Origin: a virus
Virus record (IMG/VR): IMGVR_UViG_3300013122_000008
Coordinates: 1-35,909 of that record
Direction: 5' to 3' (one strand)
DNA length: 35,909 nt
The translations under genes were made by a program, and so were the position numbers. Shown one piece after another: positions 1 through 7,356 of the stretch. Numbering within the stretch: position 1 is the first letter of the stretch; the number at the start of each line of letters is the position of its first letter. The notes under the pieces were generated by a model. That model was not told the DNA's origin. It ran no database searches and saw only the letters and a list, made by a program, of their open reading frames with translations.

Positions 1-34
1 ATGACCTAAATACTTATCTACATCTAGTTTCTGC

Positions 35-62
35 TAGACAGGGAGTATGATCCCGAAGTCTA
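35..62. other. Hairpin near left edge
   Basis: TAGAC and GTCTA arms enclose an inner GGGA/TCCC stem with a six-base loop. The hairpin lies in non-coding DNA beyond the last leftward gene, next to the terminator at 71-98. I see no gene in bases 1-140. Its role is unknown; it may add to the end-of-operon structure. Confidence 0.4.
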
Positions 63-70
63 ATTGCAAA

Positions 71-98
71 AGAGCACTCACAACGGGTGCTTTTTTGT
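71..98. terminator. Bidirectional rho-independent terminator
   Basis: An AGCAC/GTGCT stem with a nine-base loop is flanked by six T on the plus side. An A-rich flank on the other side gives a T-rich tail on the minus strand (CTCTTTTG). It lies just past the HNH gene, the last gene of the long leftward operon, so it probably ends late transcription and could also stop rightward transcripts entering from outside. Confidence 0.6.
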
Positions 99-140
99 AT
101 TATCACGCCAGTCCTCTCTGGCTCGCCTCATACTTTCTTC

Positions 141-503
141 TTATGTAGATACTCCATTAAAAATTACTCCTTTTCGCCACTCGTCTTTGGAGTGATCAAC
201 TGTAATTTCGAGGTATCTTTTTGCCACATCTGGCACTAATTCCTGATAAAAAATCCTTGATTCGTGTCGATGTATTTCTGTATGGCATTTTCGGCAAACT
301 ACCTGTAAATTAGCTAAACTTTTTATAACCTCTAAACTCAAACAAGGGTTCTCTCTGGCAAACCATATAGCGATTAAGTGGTGTGCGGTGAAGGGATTAT
401 CTTTGGTTTCAGGTTCTCCGCAGACTTCACAAACCAAGGCATTTTTAATCGCCTCATATTTTAGCTTGGGGTCAAATTCGTAAGGCGTTCTGCCCGAGTT
501 CAC
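141..503 (-). CDS. HNH endonuclease-like protein
   Basis: 120 aa. A zinc-binding pair CEVCG (residues 25-29) and a second pair CRKCH (about 70-74) flank the HNH signature: AHHL for the first histidines, the Asn of LANLQVVC, and the final His of CHTEIHRH. This is the His-Me finger/HNH nuclease layout, with metal-dependent DNA nicking or cleavage expected. The start is GTG with an AAGGGA Shine-Dalgarno a few bases upstream, overlapping the previous gene by 32 bases. Phage HNH proteins often assist terminase in packaging, but this one is far from the terminase at the end of the late operon. It could be a packaging cofactor or a free-standing homing-type nuclease. Confidence 0.85.
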   Translation of the reverse strand: MNSGRTPYEFDPKLKYEAIKNALVCEVCGEPETKDNPFTAHHLIAIWFARENPCLSLEVIKSLANLQVVCRKCHTEIHRHESRIFYQELVPDVAKRYLEITVDHSKDEWRKGVIFNGVST

Positions 504-663
504 CTGTTCCCTTCTGTTTCCAAGCTTCTATTGGCTCTATTCCTTTCTCAAGACCAAGTTTGGCATCTTCTAAGGTTAGAAGATGATAATAATAAACTGC
601 TAAATAATAATCGATTTCAAGCTCTGTTTTTTCTTCTGGATTTCTAAAGATTTCTTTATTCAT
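472..663 (-). CDS. Small hypothetical protein
   Basis: 63 aa, acidic and tyrosine-rich in its first half (EIDYYLAVYYYHLL), predicted helical. I do not recognise a family. It sits between the membrane protein at 664-1080 (directly abutting) and the HNH gene, which overlaps its 3' end in another frame. Co-transcription with the lysis-region genes is likely. No signal peptide is visible. Confidence 0.6.
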   Translation of the reverse strand: MNKEIFRNPEEKTELEIDYYLAVYYYHLLTLEDAKLGLEKGIEPIEAWKQKGTGELGQNALRI

Positions 664-1080
664 CTATTCAACAACCTTAAAAGATTGTGTTTCAAAAAAG
701 TGTTGTTTGGTAATGCCCATTAAATCAAACTCAACAATACCTTGCAAATAATAAATATCTGGTGGCAAGCAGATATTTTCCCAAGAAGCTTTAACCTTTT
801 TCCATTTATTTACTGGTAAAACAACAATATCATAACTTCTATTTAACACTGGTGAGCCATCAATAATTCTCTCTGTAACCCTTGCTCTCAATGGCAAAAA
901 AGATTTCCTGTACATTGTCCAACTGATAGTTTCACAAGTTCTATAAACTTCTTTATCTGTTTTTATAGGGTTTTCTTTCCAAGAATAAATTAAGTTTGTC
1001 GGTATAAAATGAGCCACAATATATGGCAACATCATAAATAAGATTGCAAAAAATATTCTTAAAGTAATTTTGTCATTCAT
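664..1080 (-). CDS. Membrane-anchored protein with extracytoplasmic domain
   Basis: 138 aa from the ATG at 1080, preceded by AAGGAAAATAAA; a longer frame reaches 1128 but would overlap the upstream gene. Residues about 7-25 form one hydrophobic segment (LRIFFAILFMMLPYIVAHF) after a short charged N-terminus, so it is an uncleaved anchor or signal peptide. The rest looks beta-rich, with a probable disulfide (C...C, about residues 49 and 102). Its position among the small membrane proteins downstream of the lysin makes a spanin- or lysis-related role possible. No family is recognised. Confidence 0.6.
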   Translation of the reverse strand: MNDKITLRIFFAILFMMLPYIVAHFIPTNLIYSWKENPIKTDKEVYRTCETISWTMYRKSFLPLRARVTERIIDGSPVLNRSYDIVVLPVNKWKKVKASWENICLPPDIYYLQGIVEFDLMGITKQHFFETQSFKVVE

Positions 1081-1081
1081 T

Positions 1082-1276
1082 TTATTTTCCTTTTGATCTA
1101 AAAGCGTCAATAAATAAGTAACCAGCAATAGCTGACATCATCAAAGAAATAGAATTATCTACTTTATAATCTAAGTTTATAAGAGGCATTATTATTGTTG
1201 AAATAACCCAAACGATCAATACAGCAATCGCAAAAATACTTCTTAATTGTTTTGTATCAAACCCATTAAATGACAT
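1082..1276 (-). CDS. Small two-TM membrane protein (lysis region)
   Basis: 64 aa with two hydrophobic segments (about residues 12-31 and 42-58) separated by a short polar turn (NLDYKVDNS) and ending in basic residues. This is class II holin-like size and topology. It begins a few bases after the stop of the 42-aa membrane protein and ends two bases before the next start. A holin or antiholin is plausible from context but not from a recognised family. Confidence 0.6.
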   Translation of the reverse strand: MSFNGFDTKQLRSIFAIAVLIVWVISTIIMPLINLDYKVDNSISLMMSAIAGYLFIDAFRSKGK

Positions 1277-1277
1277 A

Positions 1278-1406
1278 TTAGATACCTAACTTTTTTTTTA
1301 TTCCCTTTCGTATTAAACAATAGGTATCTAAAATCATTCCAAAAAAGACTCCAATAAGAAAAGCTGTCAGGTGAGTTGCAAAGATTTCAATTCCCATACT
1401 TTGCAT
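1278..1406 (-). CDS. Very small single-TM protein
   Basis: 42 aa, start at 1406 in a TAATG stop-start overlap with the upstream gene, with GAGGAAAG as ribosome binding site. One hydrophobic segment (about residues 8-30) is followed by a strongly basic tail (RKGIKKK), giving N-out/C-in or anchor topology. It lies in a run of four small membrane proteins downstream of the lysin. It may be a holin or antiholin component. Confidence 0.55.
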   Translation of the reverse strand: MQSMGIEIFATHLTAFLIGVFFGMILDTYCLIRKGIKKKLGI

Positions 1407-1606
1407 TATTTTTTTCTTTCCTCTAATTCTTCTTCTGGTTTTTTTTCATCTCTCTTTGCAAAATAAGCCGAGATAATTATTGAAGCGATTGTCAAATATT
1501 GCTCGCCAGTAACTTTACCTAAAAACAAACCTAAACTTAGAGCAAAAACCACAATTACAACTGCGATTGACCTTGTTGATTTCATAAAAGCGAAGATATT
1601 TTGCAT
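1406..1606 (-). CDS. Small membrane protein, holin candidate
   Basis: 66 aa with two closely spaced hydrophobic stretches (about residues 13-31 and 37-49) and a highly charged C-terminal tail (KRDEKKPEEELEERKK). Small size, hydrophobic hairpin and charged tail fit phage holins. The Shine-Dalgarno is AAAAAGGA. It is the first gene after the putative lysin, the usual place for a holin. The 72 bp between it and the lysin gene hold nothing I can call. Confidence 0.55.
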   Translation of the reverse strand: MQNIFAFMKSTRSIAVVIVVFALSLGLFLGKVTGEQYLTIASIIISAYFAKRDEKKPEEELEERKK

Positions 1607-1678
1607 TAGTCCTTTTTTATTTTTATATTACCTGTTAGCAGTCGTTGGTCTATTTTGCGATTTTACTTATCGTGTTAT

Positions 1679-2638
1679 TTAGCTTGGTCTGCGGGCATAA
1701 TTCAATGTCGTGGTAACCCCGTCTTTTACTATTGTTTCAGTCTTGCCATTTAATACCCAATTTTGATCGTCCTCTTTTATAACATTTGTAGGCTTATTTT
1801 CTAACTCTTTAATTTTTTTATTTAATCCCTCAATTTGATACTCGCATTGTTTGTCTAAAACTGCTTTTTGATTAGCCAGTTCCCTCGCTTTTTCTATCTC
1901 TTTTTGTGCTAAAGCAGTTTCTAAATCTTTAATACGTTGCTCTTTTGATTTCTTATCGCTAGCAATAGCGTCAAACATACGTCCTAAGCAAGCCTGATCC
2001 TCTAAAATCGTGTTTTCTGGTTTATTCTTATCATCTCCCCATTCAATATCTGATTTGTGTTTTCTGTAGGCTTCTATAAACTTTTGATAAAATTGCTCAA
2101 ATGTCATTTTGTTCCCTTCCGTATTATCTATTATAACTTTTTTTACTCTAAATATTCTCAAGCTTAAAATATTACCAAAGCTTCCGTATCTTGTAGTAAC
2201 TTTCTGATTGCTCAAACCACCCCAAAGATCATCAATGAAAGTCATTGTAATTTTGCCATTATCTATCGCTACTTGTCTAATTAAAACAAAATGTTGACCA
2301 GTTCCACTAATCCCTTTTGCACTAACCTCGCCAATCACAATATAATCCTTGTTTGATAAATAGTTTATTAAGTTAGCGTCATTCCAAGCTTCTTTTCTAC
2401 TTTCTGAAAATATGTTGGGTAATTTAACAGCTAGATCAGGAGCAGATATTGAAGTTGGATTTGCTTGGGTATAAACTCCACTAGACTTTAATAAATCATT
2501 CCACTGGCTAACAGAAAAAGCATAATCTCTGTCTAATAAGCCTTGCAGAATACAGATAGAAAAACACCCATGACTAGCAATGGTCAAAGTATCGCTAAAC
2601 CCTAATTTAATACTTGGGTATGATCTTTGGTTTAGCAT
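1679..2638 (-). CDS. C39-like cysteine peptidase, candidate endolysin
   Basis: 319 aa. The N-terminal domain (1 to about 165) has the papain-like/C39 pattern: a Cys in SHGCFSICI (about residue 25), a His in GQHFVLIRQ (about 117) and an Asp in the following strand (IDDLWG, about 135). Proteins opening with this NQRSYPSIKLG-like start are found as phage and bacterial peptidoglycan-acting peptidases. Residues about 180-215 form a helical linker and 215-290 a coiled coil rich in E, K and Q. The C-terminal 30 residues may be a small beta tip. Located between tail fibre and small membrane genes, it is the best lysin candidate. A virion-associated role is an alternative. Confidence 0.65.
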   Translation of the reverse strand: MLNQRSYPSIKLGFSDTLTIASHGCFSICILQGLLDRDYAFSVSQWNDLLKSSGVYTQANPTSISAPDLAVKLPNIFSESRKEAWNDANLINYLSNKDYIVIGEVSAKGISGTGQHFVLIRQVAIDNGKITMTFIDDLWGGLSNQKVTTRYGSFGNILSLRIFRVKKVIIDNTEGNKMTFEQFYQKFIEAYRKHKSDIEWGDDKNKPENTILEDQACLGRMFDAIASDKKSKEQRIKDLETALAQKEIEKARELANQKAVLDKQCEYQIEGLNKKIKELENKPTNVIKEDDQNWVLNGKTETIVKDGVTTTLNYARRPS

Positions 2639-2642
2639 TTTA

Positions 2643-3866
2643 TTATCCTACAAAGTTATTGATAATAGAGCCAGCAACTGACAAAAATTGCATTTGAATT
2701 AGTCTTGCGTTTATATATGGTGGTTCTTGATTTTCTGTGCTTGTGTCAACTGATATTGAGCTAGTAGAAGAATTAGAGCCAGCACTTGTTGTTCCAGCGT
2801 GTGAATGAGAGCCAGACATCCCATTACTTCCACCGTTTCTATATGCCCCTGTATAAGTCGCTGTTGAAGAAGAATAAGAGTGAGTATGTGATGATCCAAC
2901 GTGAGAATGAGTCAGAGCAGAATGTGTGTGAGTATTACTGCCACCAGTAGATAATGCACCACCGCTTGTCTGACCTTTGATATAAATATTGCTATACCCA
3001 AGATCAGTCCAGCCTATAGGTAAAACACTTTCTGTATATAAGGCTATATCGCCTACTTTCGGGATAGAATTACTTGTTATTTTCCAAAAATGCATTTGTC
3101 TATACGCTACGTCTTGAGTAACAGATGATAGATTATCACTATTACTAACAGTTTCCGAGTGCGAACCAAAATAAATATCGTGCGAATGTTGTCTAATAAT
3201 AATGCTATCTGTTTCACCACCGCCAAGAGCAAAACTAGAAACATTGCCACAATTAGCTCCTGCGTGTTCGTGATATAAAGTGTGCGAGTGACTAGACGAG
3301 TGATTATGCGTACTTACAGATGCATTACCGCCAGCATTTTGACCAGTTCCAGCTCCTTTCATATATTTGCCATTTAAGCTATCAAAATGAGTTGAGTTTT
3401 CTCTGTTACTAGTATCGTTTCTAATTGCGATCCCATTTATCGGATACAAATTGTACTTATCGCTTTTAATAAAAATTAACTCATATCTAGATAATTCATT
3501 AGTAGCTGTTCCAATAGTCAGACTTGACGAGCTACAAGTTTGACCAGTCATACCGCCAGAAGTTACAGAGGCGTGTTCGTGAGGTGAGGGATAAACGTCA
3601 TAAGGTGGTGCGTCCTTGTGTCTTCCGTCTGTTTTTACTGTGTTTCCACCGCTAATTGTGCCTGTTGAATGAGTGTGTCCGTTAGATGAGAAAGTATGAG
3701 AGTGAGCAGAATTAGTGTGTGTGTGAGTAGTTGCACCACCAGTACTAGCCCAATTAGAAGTAGTTATTTTTGGGTATTTTCCATCAAATCTAGTGTCTCT
3801 ACTCCACCCGCTAGGAATGTCTGCGTGATTGCCGTCAAAGGGAATTACAATATTGGGGCTAAGCGT
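2643..3866 (-). CDS. His-rich tail fibre/collar protein with apparent ACG start
   Basis: 407 aa if translation starts at ACG (3866-3864). The frame is open from there down through the first ATG at 3551, and an AAAAGGAG Shine-Dalgarno sits five bases before the ACG; there is no in-frame ATG, GTG or TTG start in between. The 105 extra residues match the rest in style. Three repeated modules, each with a GG or AGG segment followed by clusters of HxH (THTH, HSHT, THNH), occur at about residues 40-65, 180-205 and 325-350. Modules 1 and 3 carry a GW lead-in. In T4 gp37 such HxH clusters bind iron along the fibre. The C-terminal EPPYINARLIQMQF is typical of phage tail-collar domains. It probably mediates host recognition. 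Confidence 0.75.
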   Translation of the reverse strand, partial: TLSPNIVIPFDGNHADIPSGWSRDTRFDGKYPKITTSNWASTGGATTHTHTNSAHSHTFSSNGHTHSTGTISGGNTVKTDGRHKDAPPYDVYPSPHEHASVTSGGMTGQTCSSSSLTIGTATNELSRYELIFIKSDKYNLYPINGIAIRNDTSNRENSTHFDSLNGKYMKGAGTGQNAGGNASVSTHNHSSSHSHTLYHEHAGANCGNVSSFALGGGETDSIIIRQHSHDIYFGSHSETVSNSDNLSSVTQDVAYRQMHFWKITSNSIPKVGDIALYTESVLPIGWTDLGYSNIYIKGQTSGGALSTGGSNTHTHSALTHSHVGSSHTHSYSSSTATYTGAYRNGGSNGMSGSHSHAGTTSAGSNSSTSSISVDTSTENQEPPYINARLIQMQFLSVAGSIINNFVG

Positions 3867-3868
3867 AT

Positions 3869-4045
3869 TTACTCCTTTTCAATTACCTGACTAACTCTAT
3901 AAAACTTCTTGTTGATATATTTTTTTGCTTTCTCTAATGCCTCTTGTTCAGTCTTAGCGTAAACTTCAAGAGTACAAACATCAGTCAATCTTTGATCTAC
4001 TTGGCTTTGTTCCTCATAGCCTTGGATTATAAAAATTGTTTTCAT
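3869..4045 (-). CDS. Small hypothetical protein between tail genes
   Basis: 58 aa, start at 4045 with GGAG eight bases upstream. It has a beta-alpha layout: a hydrophobic strand (KTIFIIQGY), a second strand (CTLEVYA) and a helix (TEQEALEKAKKYINKKF). Its last codons carry the AAAAGGAG ribosome binding site of the fibre gene, so the two are translationally coupled. I do not recognise a family. Confidence 0.65.
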   Translation of the reverse strand: MKTIFIIQGYEEQSQVDQRLTDVCTLEVYAKTEQEALEKAKKYINKKFYRVSQVIEKE

Positions 4046-4047
4046 TT

Positions 4048-4878
4048 TTAGTACTCCTTTCCAGCAAGATATCCGTTATAAGTGGCTGTACCTGTTTTCT
4101 CTATTACAAAATCAGTAATATCATTAGCACCAACCGCCAAAGTAGTATCTGGGCTTAACCAAGTAATGCCACTAAACCAAGTTATTGTCCTATTACCTGT
4201 TGCGTCTTGTATCGCTGTGAGTTTCAACATATCGCCAATTTCCATATTCGTAGGAGCTGAAATTGTCGGGCTACCAGTCATAACTACTTTTTGTTTTGCT
4301 CCATCTAGAAAATTGATTGCAAGAGGTGAAGCATAAGTAAGAGTATAAATTGGGGTGGGTGATTGTAAAAACACTCTTTGACTAGTATTTGTTATATTGG
4401 CGTCTGAAATACCAGTAGCACCATTAGCAACGTAGACATCTGCTAATCTTAAAAATGGATTGCCAGCACCAATAGCCGATTGAATAGCCGAGTCATCTGG
4501 AGTAGTCGGTGATCCAGCAGGCGAGCCATTGACCGTATCAAAAAAAGCTACATCATCACCACCATCGTTAGCACCTGGGGTAGCTGACAAATCTAAATAA
4601 ACCACCACCGCAGTATATCTAGGATTGCCACTAGAGTTAGCGTCAATTTCAACATCGGTTGCGACTGTGTTTCTAACTGGGTAGGCATTAGTATCTGTAC
4701 CTTTCAAAAAACAATGACCAGCACCAACACTAACATTTAATCCAGATGTAGGTTCGGTTACTAAAAAATCGGTTGAGGGAGTAATTAAACCGCCTTTTTT
4801 AACCAGATCAGTAAAACCTTGTAAAACTGATGTTTCTGGATGATTTGTAACTCCCGATCTTTGCGAAAATAATGCCAT
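4048..4878 (-). CDS. Tail/baseplate-associated structural protein
   Basis: 276 aa. The N-terminal half (about 20-175) resembles phage proteins that supply a beta-rich baseplate or fibre-attachment domain (GHCFLKGTD, PRYTAVVVYLDLS, FLRLADVYV). The C-terminal part has repeated beta-strand segments ending GYLAGKEY. It is rich in T, S, G, A and N with no cysteines or membrane segments, as expected of a virion protein. It lies between the collar protein and the His-rich fibre and starts after AAAAAAGGAG. The exact role (upper baseplate, fibre adaptor) cannot be set from sequence alone. Confidence 0.65.
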   Translation of the reverse strand: MALFSQRSGVTNHPETSVLQGFTDLVKKGGLITPSTDFLVTEPTSGLNVSVGAGHCFLKGTDTNAYPVRNTVATDVEIDANSSGNPRYTAVVVYLDLSATPGANDGGDDVAFFDTVNGSPAGSPTTPDDSAIQSAIGAGNPFLRLADVYVANGATGISDANITNTSQRVFLQSPTPIYTLTYASPLAINFLDGAKQKVVMTGSPTISAPTNMEIGDMLKLTAIQDATGNRTITWFSGITWLSPDTTLAVGANDITDFVIEKTGTATYNGYLAGKEY

Positions 4879-4919
4879 TTTTTACTCCTTTTTTATCTAT
4901 AATCTATTATACAAGTTTT

Positions 4920-5471
4920 CTACGCTGTCCTTTTCCAAAAATAACAAGTTATATAGGGTTGTAAACTAGATTTTGTTGAAGTGTATCCCACCACTTGTGT
5001 ATAATGAGAAAACGATCCGTTACTTCCAAATCCAGAGGCAGACCCGGGTACTGAATATGTATAGTTTCCTTGACTAGAACCAGTATTAGGATTAACTGCA
5101 TTTGTTGCTATAAAACCAAGCCGACTAGCATCTCCACTCGGAGAGCCGATAGTTGCTCTCAAATCTCCACTTGTTTCTCCACTATCTGCATCCCCATACC
5201 CTTTGTGTTTATGAGTTTTCGCACCGCCAGTTTTTTCTGCTGAATTAAAATCATCATCGCCAGAGTTATAACCAGTCATCACTTTACCAGCCCCAAAAGC
5301 TGACCATGTTCCAAATCCTAAAAGTGTTTCAGGATTTGTTGAATTTGTTGCATTAACATAAATTGAACCAACTGGGTATACCTCGCTTAAACTAAGAGCA
5401 GTTTTTTCTACAATTCCTATTCTATCCTCAAGCTGTTTAATATAATCTAATACGTTTGGTTGGCTAGGCAT
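4920..5471 (-). CDS. Phage tail collar domain protein
   Basis: 183 aa from the ATG at 5471, which overlaps the end of the hub gene by eight bases; a TTG two codons earlier is the alternative. A short N-terminal coiled coil (about 7-30) precedes the collar signature: YPVGSIYVNATNSTNPE, then GTWSAFGAGKVMTGYNSGD, then TGGAKTHKH. The protein ends SLQPYITCYFWKRTA. This is the standard form of phage tail-collar/baseplate fibre tips. It is probably part of the adsorption apparatus with the adjacent fibre proteins. Confidence 0.8.
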   Translation of the reverse strand: MPSQPNVLDYIKQLEDRIGIVEKTALSLSEVYPVGSIYVNATNSTNPETLLGFGTWSAFGAGKVMTGYNSGDDDFNSAEKTGGAKTHKHKGYGDADSGETSGDLRATIGSPSGDASRLGFIATNAVNPNTGSSQGNYTYSVPGSASGFGSNGSFSHYTQVVGYTSTKSSLQPYITCYFWKRTA

Positions 5472-6507
5472 AATCAAAACTCAAGTCTACTTGAGCCTCT
5501 CCACTTCTTTGTATTTGAATAGTACGCTTATCAATTCTTAAATCTTGATTAAATCCTAGCTCGGCAATCTTAACTTTTAACGTATCACCTACGTTATAAC
5601 TTGTGATTAGAGGATTACGATCATTAACTCTAACGGATACTACGTCACTTGGCTCTTTGATCTGAGTTAGTAACCTATTGCCCTTGTCTGTTAGATTTGC
5701 ACTTGTAGTCGTATCCTTTTCGCTTAGCATTGTTTCTTGCAAGTACCAATCGTCCATTAAAGACGTATCTTCTACCATTTCTGAAACAATATCATCACCA
5801 GTACCACCGCCTTGTACTATTACCCTATTTGCAATCTTGCCTGTCAATCCTCTGTTATTAGTCCAAGAGATAATATTAAAATCATCTAGTATTAAATTGG
5901 TTTGGGCTGTTCCTTTTGTAGCGTAGATATTAAAAACTTTCAAAGGCGTCATTTCCCAATCATAGCCATTAGCCACGTTTGCATTGCTCATTTTCTTAAT
6001 CACATCTAAGATATTATCATATCTGCACGTTCTATCCCTATCAGTACAGTTGGGATGTAAACCTCTGGTAATTCCAACATCGCCATAAGTTGAACTATCA
6101 TTTTGTGTTTGATCTATTAAATCCCAAGCAATATCCGCACTATCAGTAGCAGAATACGCCCAATCGCCAGCATTACCAGTGTAGCGATTAGCCAGTAAAG
6201 CCTCATAACCTGCAAAATTGACCGAGTAACTAGTAGCTTGAGACTTACTACCTGCTATTTTCCTATGTAACAAAATACCTGCATAAAATAGTGTGTCGTC
6301 TTTATATAATTTCCATTCCCTATAAGTATTGCCCAATATTGCGTCTGGTGTCGTGCTTAATTCGTTAGCGTATCTTTTCAAAGCTAAATAATTGATATTC
6401 AAATTACCTGTAACTCCCACGTTTAATTCTTCGCTTAAATTGATATTCTCAAAGGGTATTACCCAAACATCAGAGCCAGCCTTATTATAAACTTTGAAAG
6501 TGTACAT
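5464..6507 (-). CDS. Tail hub / tail-associated protein
   Basis: 347 aa from the ATG at 6507; upstream in-frame ATGs lie inside the Dit gene. The position just after Dit and the fold-like features (REWKLYKDDTLFYAGILLHR, a DYDNILDVIKKM-like helix, EWMTPLKVFNI-like segments, late RVNDRNPLITSYNVGDTLKVKI) fit the gp27-like hub family of siphovirus baseplates, including ReqiPepy6 gp37-like proteins. It would form the trimeric hub below Dit. It lacks any obvious peptidoglycan hydrolase domain. The family call rests on context and weak similarity. Confidence 0.65.
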   Translation of the reverse strand: MYTFKVYNKAGSDVWVIPFENINLSEELNVGVTGNLNINYLALKRYANELSTTPDAILGNTYREWKLYKDDTLFYAGILLHRKIAGSKSQATSYSVNFAGYEALLANRYTGNAGDWAYSATDSADIAWDLIDQTQNDSSTYGDVGITRGLHPNCTDRDRTCRYDNILDVIKKMSNANVANGYDWEMTPLKVFNIYATKGTAQTNLILDDFNIISWTNNRGLTGKIANRVIVQGGGTGDDIVSEMVEDTSLMDDWYLQETMLSEKDTTTSANLTDKGNRLLTQIKEPSDVVSVRVNDRNPLITSYNVGDTLKVKIAELGFNQDLRIDKRTIQIQRSGEAQVDLSFDYA

Positions 6508-6511
6508 ATTT

Positions 6512-7354
6512 TTATATATTCCTGTAGCTATCGTGCCAAGAAACAGAGGCATAACCAGTATCACTACCATCACTACTTGATATTCTCAAGCTATTAGAGC
6601 CACGACCCAAATAAACCCAGTCGCCAGTAATACTACCTAAAACTGATGTTGCTCCGTCAAGTGTAGCTGTTCTGTAATAAGTATCTATCGTAATGTAATG
6701 ACCTGTCTCTAATCCACCAGTATAAACTAAAGTATCGCCAGTTGTATCGTTAGTGATAGTAAAATCGTCATCAAATACACCATGTACTGTAATTATCGGG
6801 TAGGATAAAGCATTGCCCGAATTGAGGGCAATTAGTGGCTCACCCACTGGATTATTAGCCATATTCATAGGTATAGGCATAGGAATTGCCATACCGCCCA
6901 AGCTCAATAACACCAAATTGCCAGTCTTAGTTGTTCTTGAAGTCAAAAACTCTAACTCTGAAACTGCACTTAAAGTAACAAAAGAGTGATTGACGTTATC
7001 ACCACTTATCTCGTTATTAACCCTAGAAAATAACACGTCAATTTCTTTAATTACCCCATTTGTTAGCTCAAAGCCCAAAGTTTTTAGATAGTTACTAGGT
7101 GTTTCATTGTTAGAAAAGTAACCGATAAAGCGTTCTAGGTTAGAGATAAAGTTATCTGAACTATTGCCTTTAACAAACCAACCCATATTGATAGTCATTC
7201 CCCGATAAAGCGGTCTTGATAGGATTTGTCCTGATGTTCCACCCCTTTGGTAGTCTGCAAACTCCACTTCCGCACTTCCTGCACTACCTACTTTTTGCAG
7301 TCTCAAGTTTTCATCGTTTACTTGTATTCCGTCAATAAATACGTTTTTTATCAT
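6512..7354 (-). CDS. Distal tail protein (Dit)
   Basis: 280 aa. It opens as siphovirus Dit proteins do (a strand pair with an IDGIQVND-like turn) and follows the tape measure directly. The C-terminal galectin-like half carries the usual run: a strand with YPIITVHG, a TGDTLVYTG turn, DTYYRTATLDG, GDWVYLGRGSNSLRI and a final SVSWHDSYR. Dit hexamers link the tail tube to the hub. The gene ends five bases before the hub start. Confidence 0.75.
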   Translation of the reverse strand: MIKNVFIDGIQVNDENLRLQKVGSAGSAEVEFADYQRGGTSGQILSRPLYRGMTINMGWFVKGNSSDNFISNLERFIGYFSNNETPSNYLKTLGFELTNGVIKEIDVLFSRVNNEISGDNVNHSFVTLSAVSELEFLTSRTTKTGNLVLLSLGGMAIPMPIPMNMANNPVGEPLIALNSGNALSYPIITVHGVFDDDFTITNDTTGDTLVYTGGLETGHYITIDTYYRTATLDGATSVLGSITGDWVYLGRGSNSLRISSSDGSDTGYASVSWHDSYRNI

Positions 7355-7356
7355 AA

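Noticed and set aside
1-140. tRNA gene at the left edge
   Set aside because: Two hairpins are present but no TpsiC arm (GGTTCGA-type) or acceptor stem can be formed.
2711-2899. A 62-codon minus-strand frame within the His-rich fibre gene
   Set aside because: It is an alternative frame of the repeat-rich region (HTHS codons read out of frame) with no Shine-Dalgarno.
3551-3866. Diversity-generating retroelement target in the tail fibre
   Set aside because: No reverse transcriptase, template repeat or variable repeat copy was found; the repeated modules are His-rich structural repeats.
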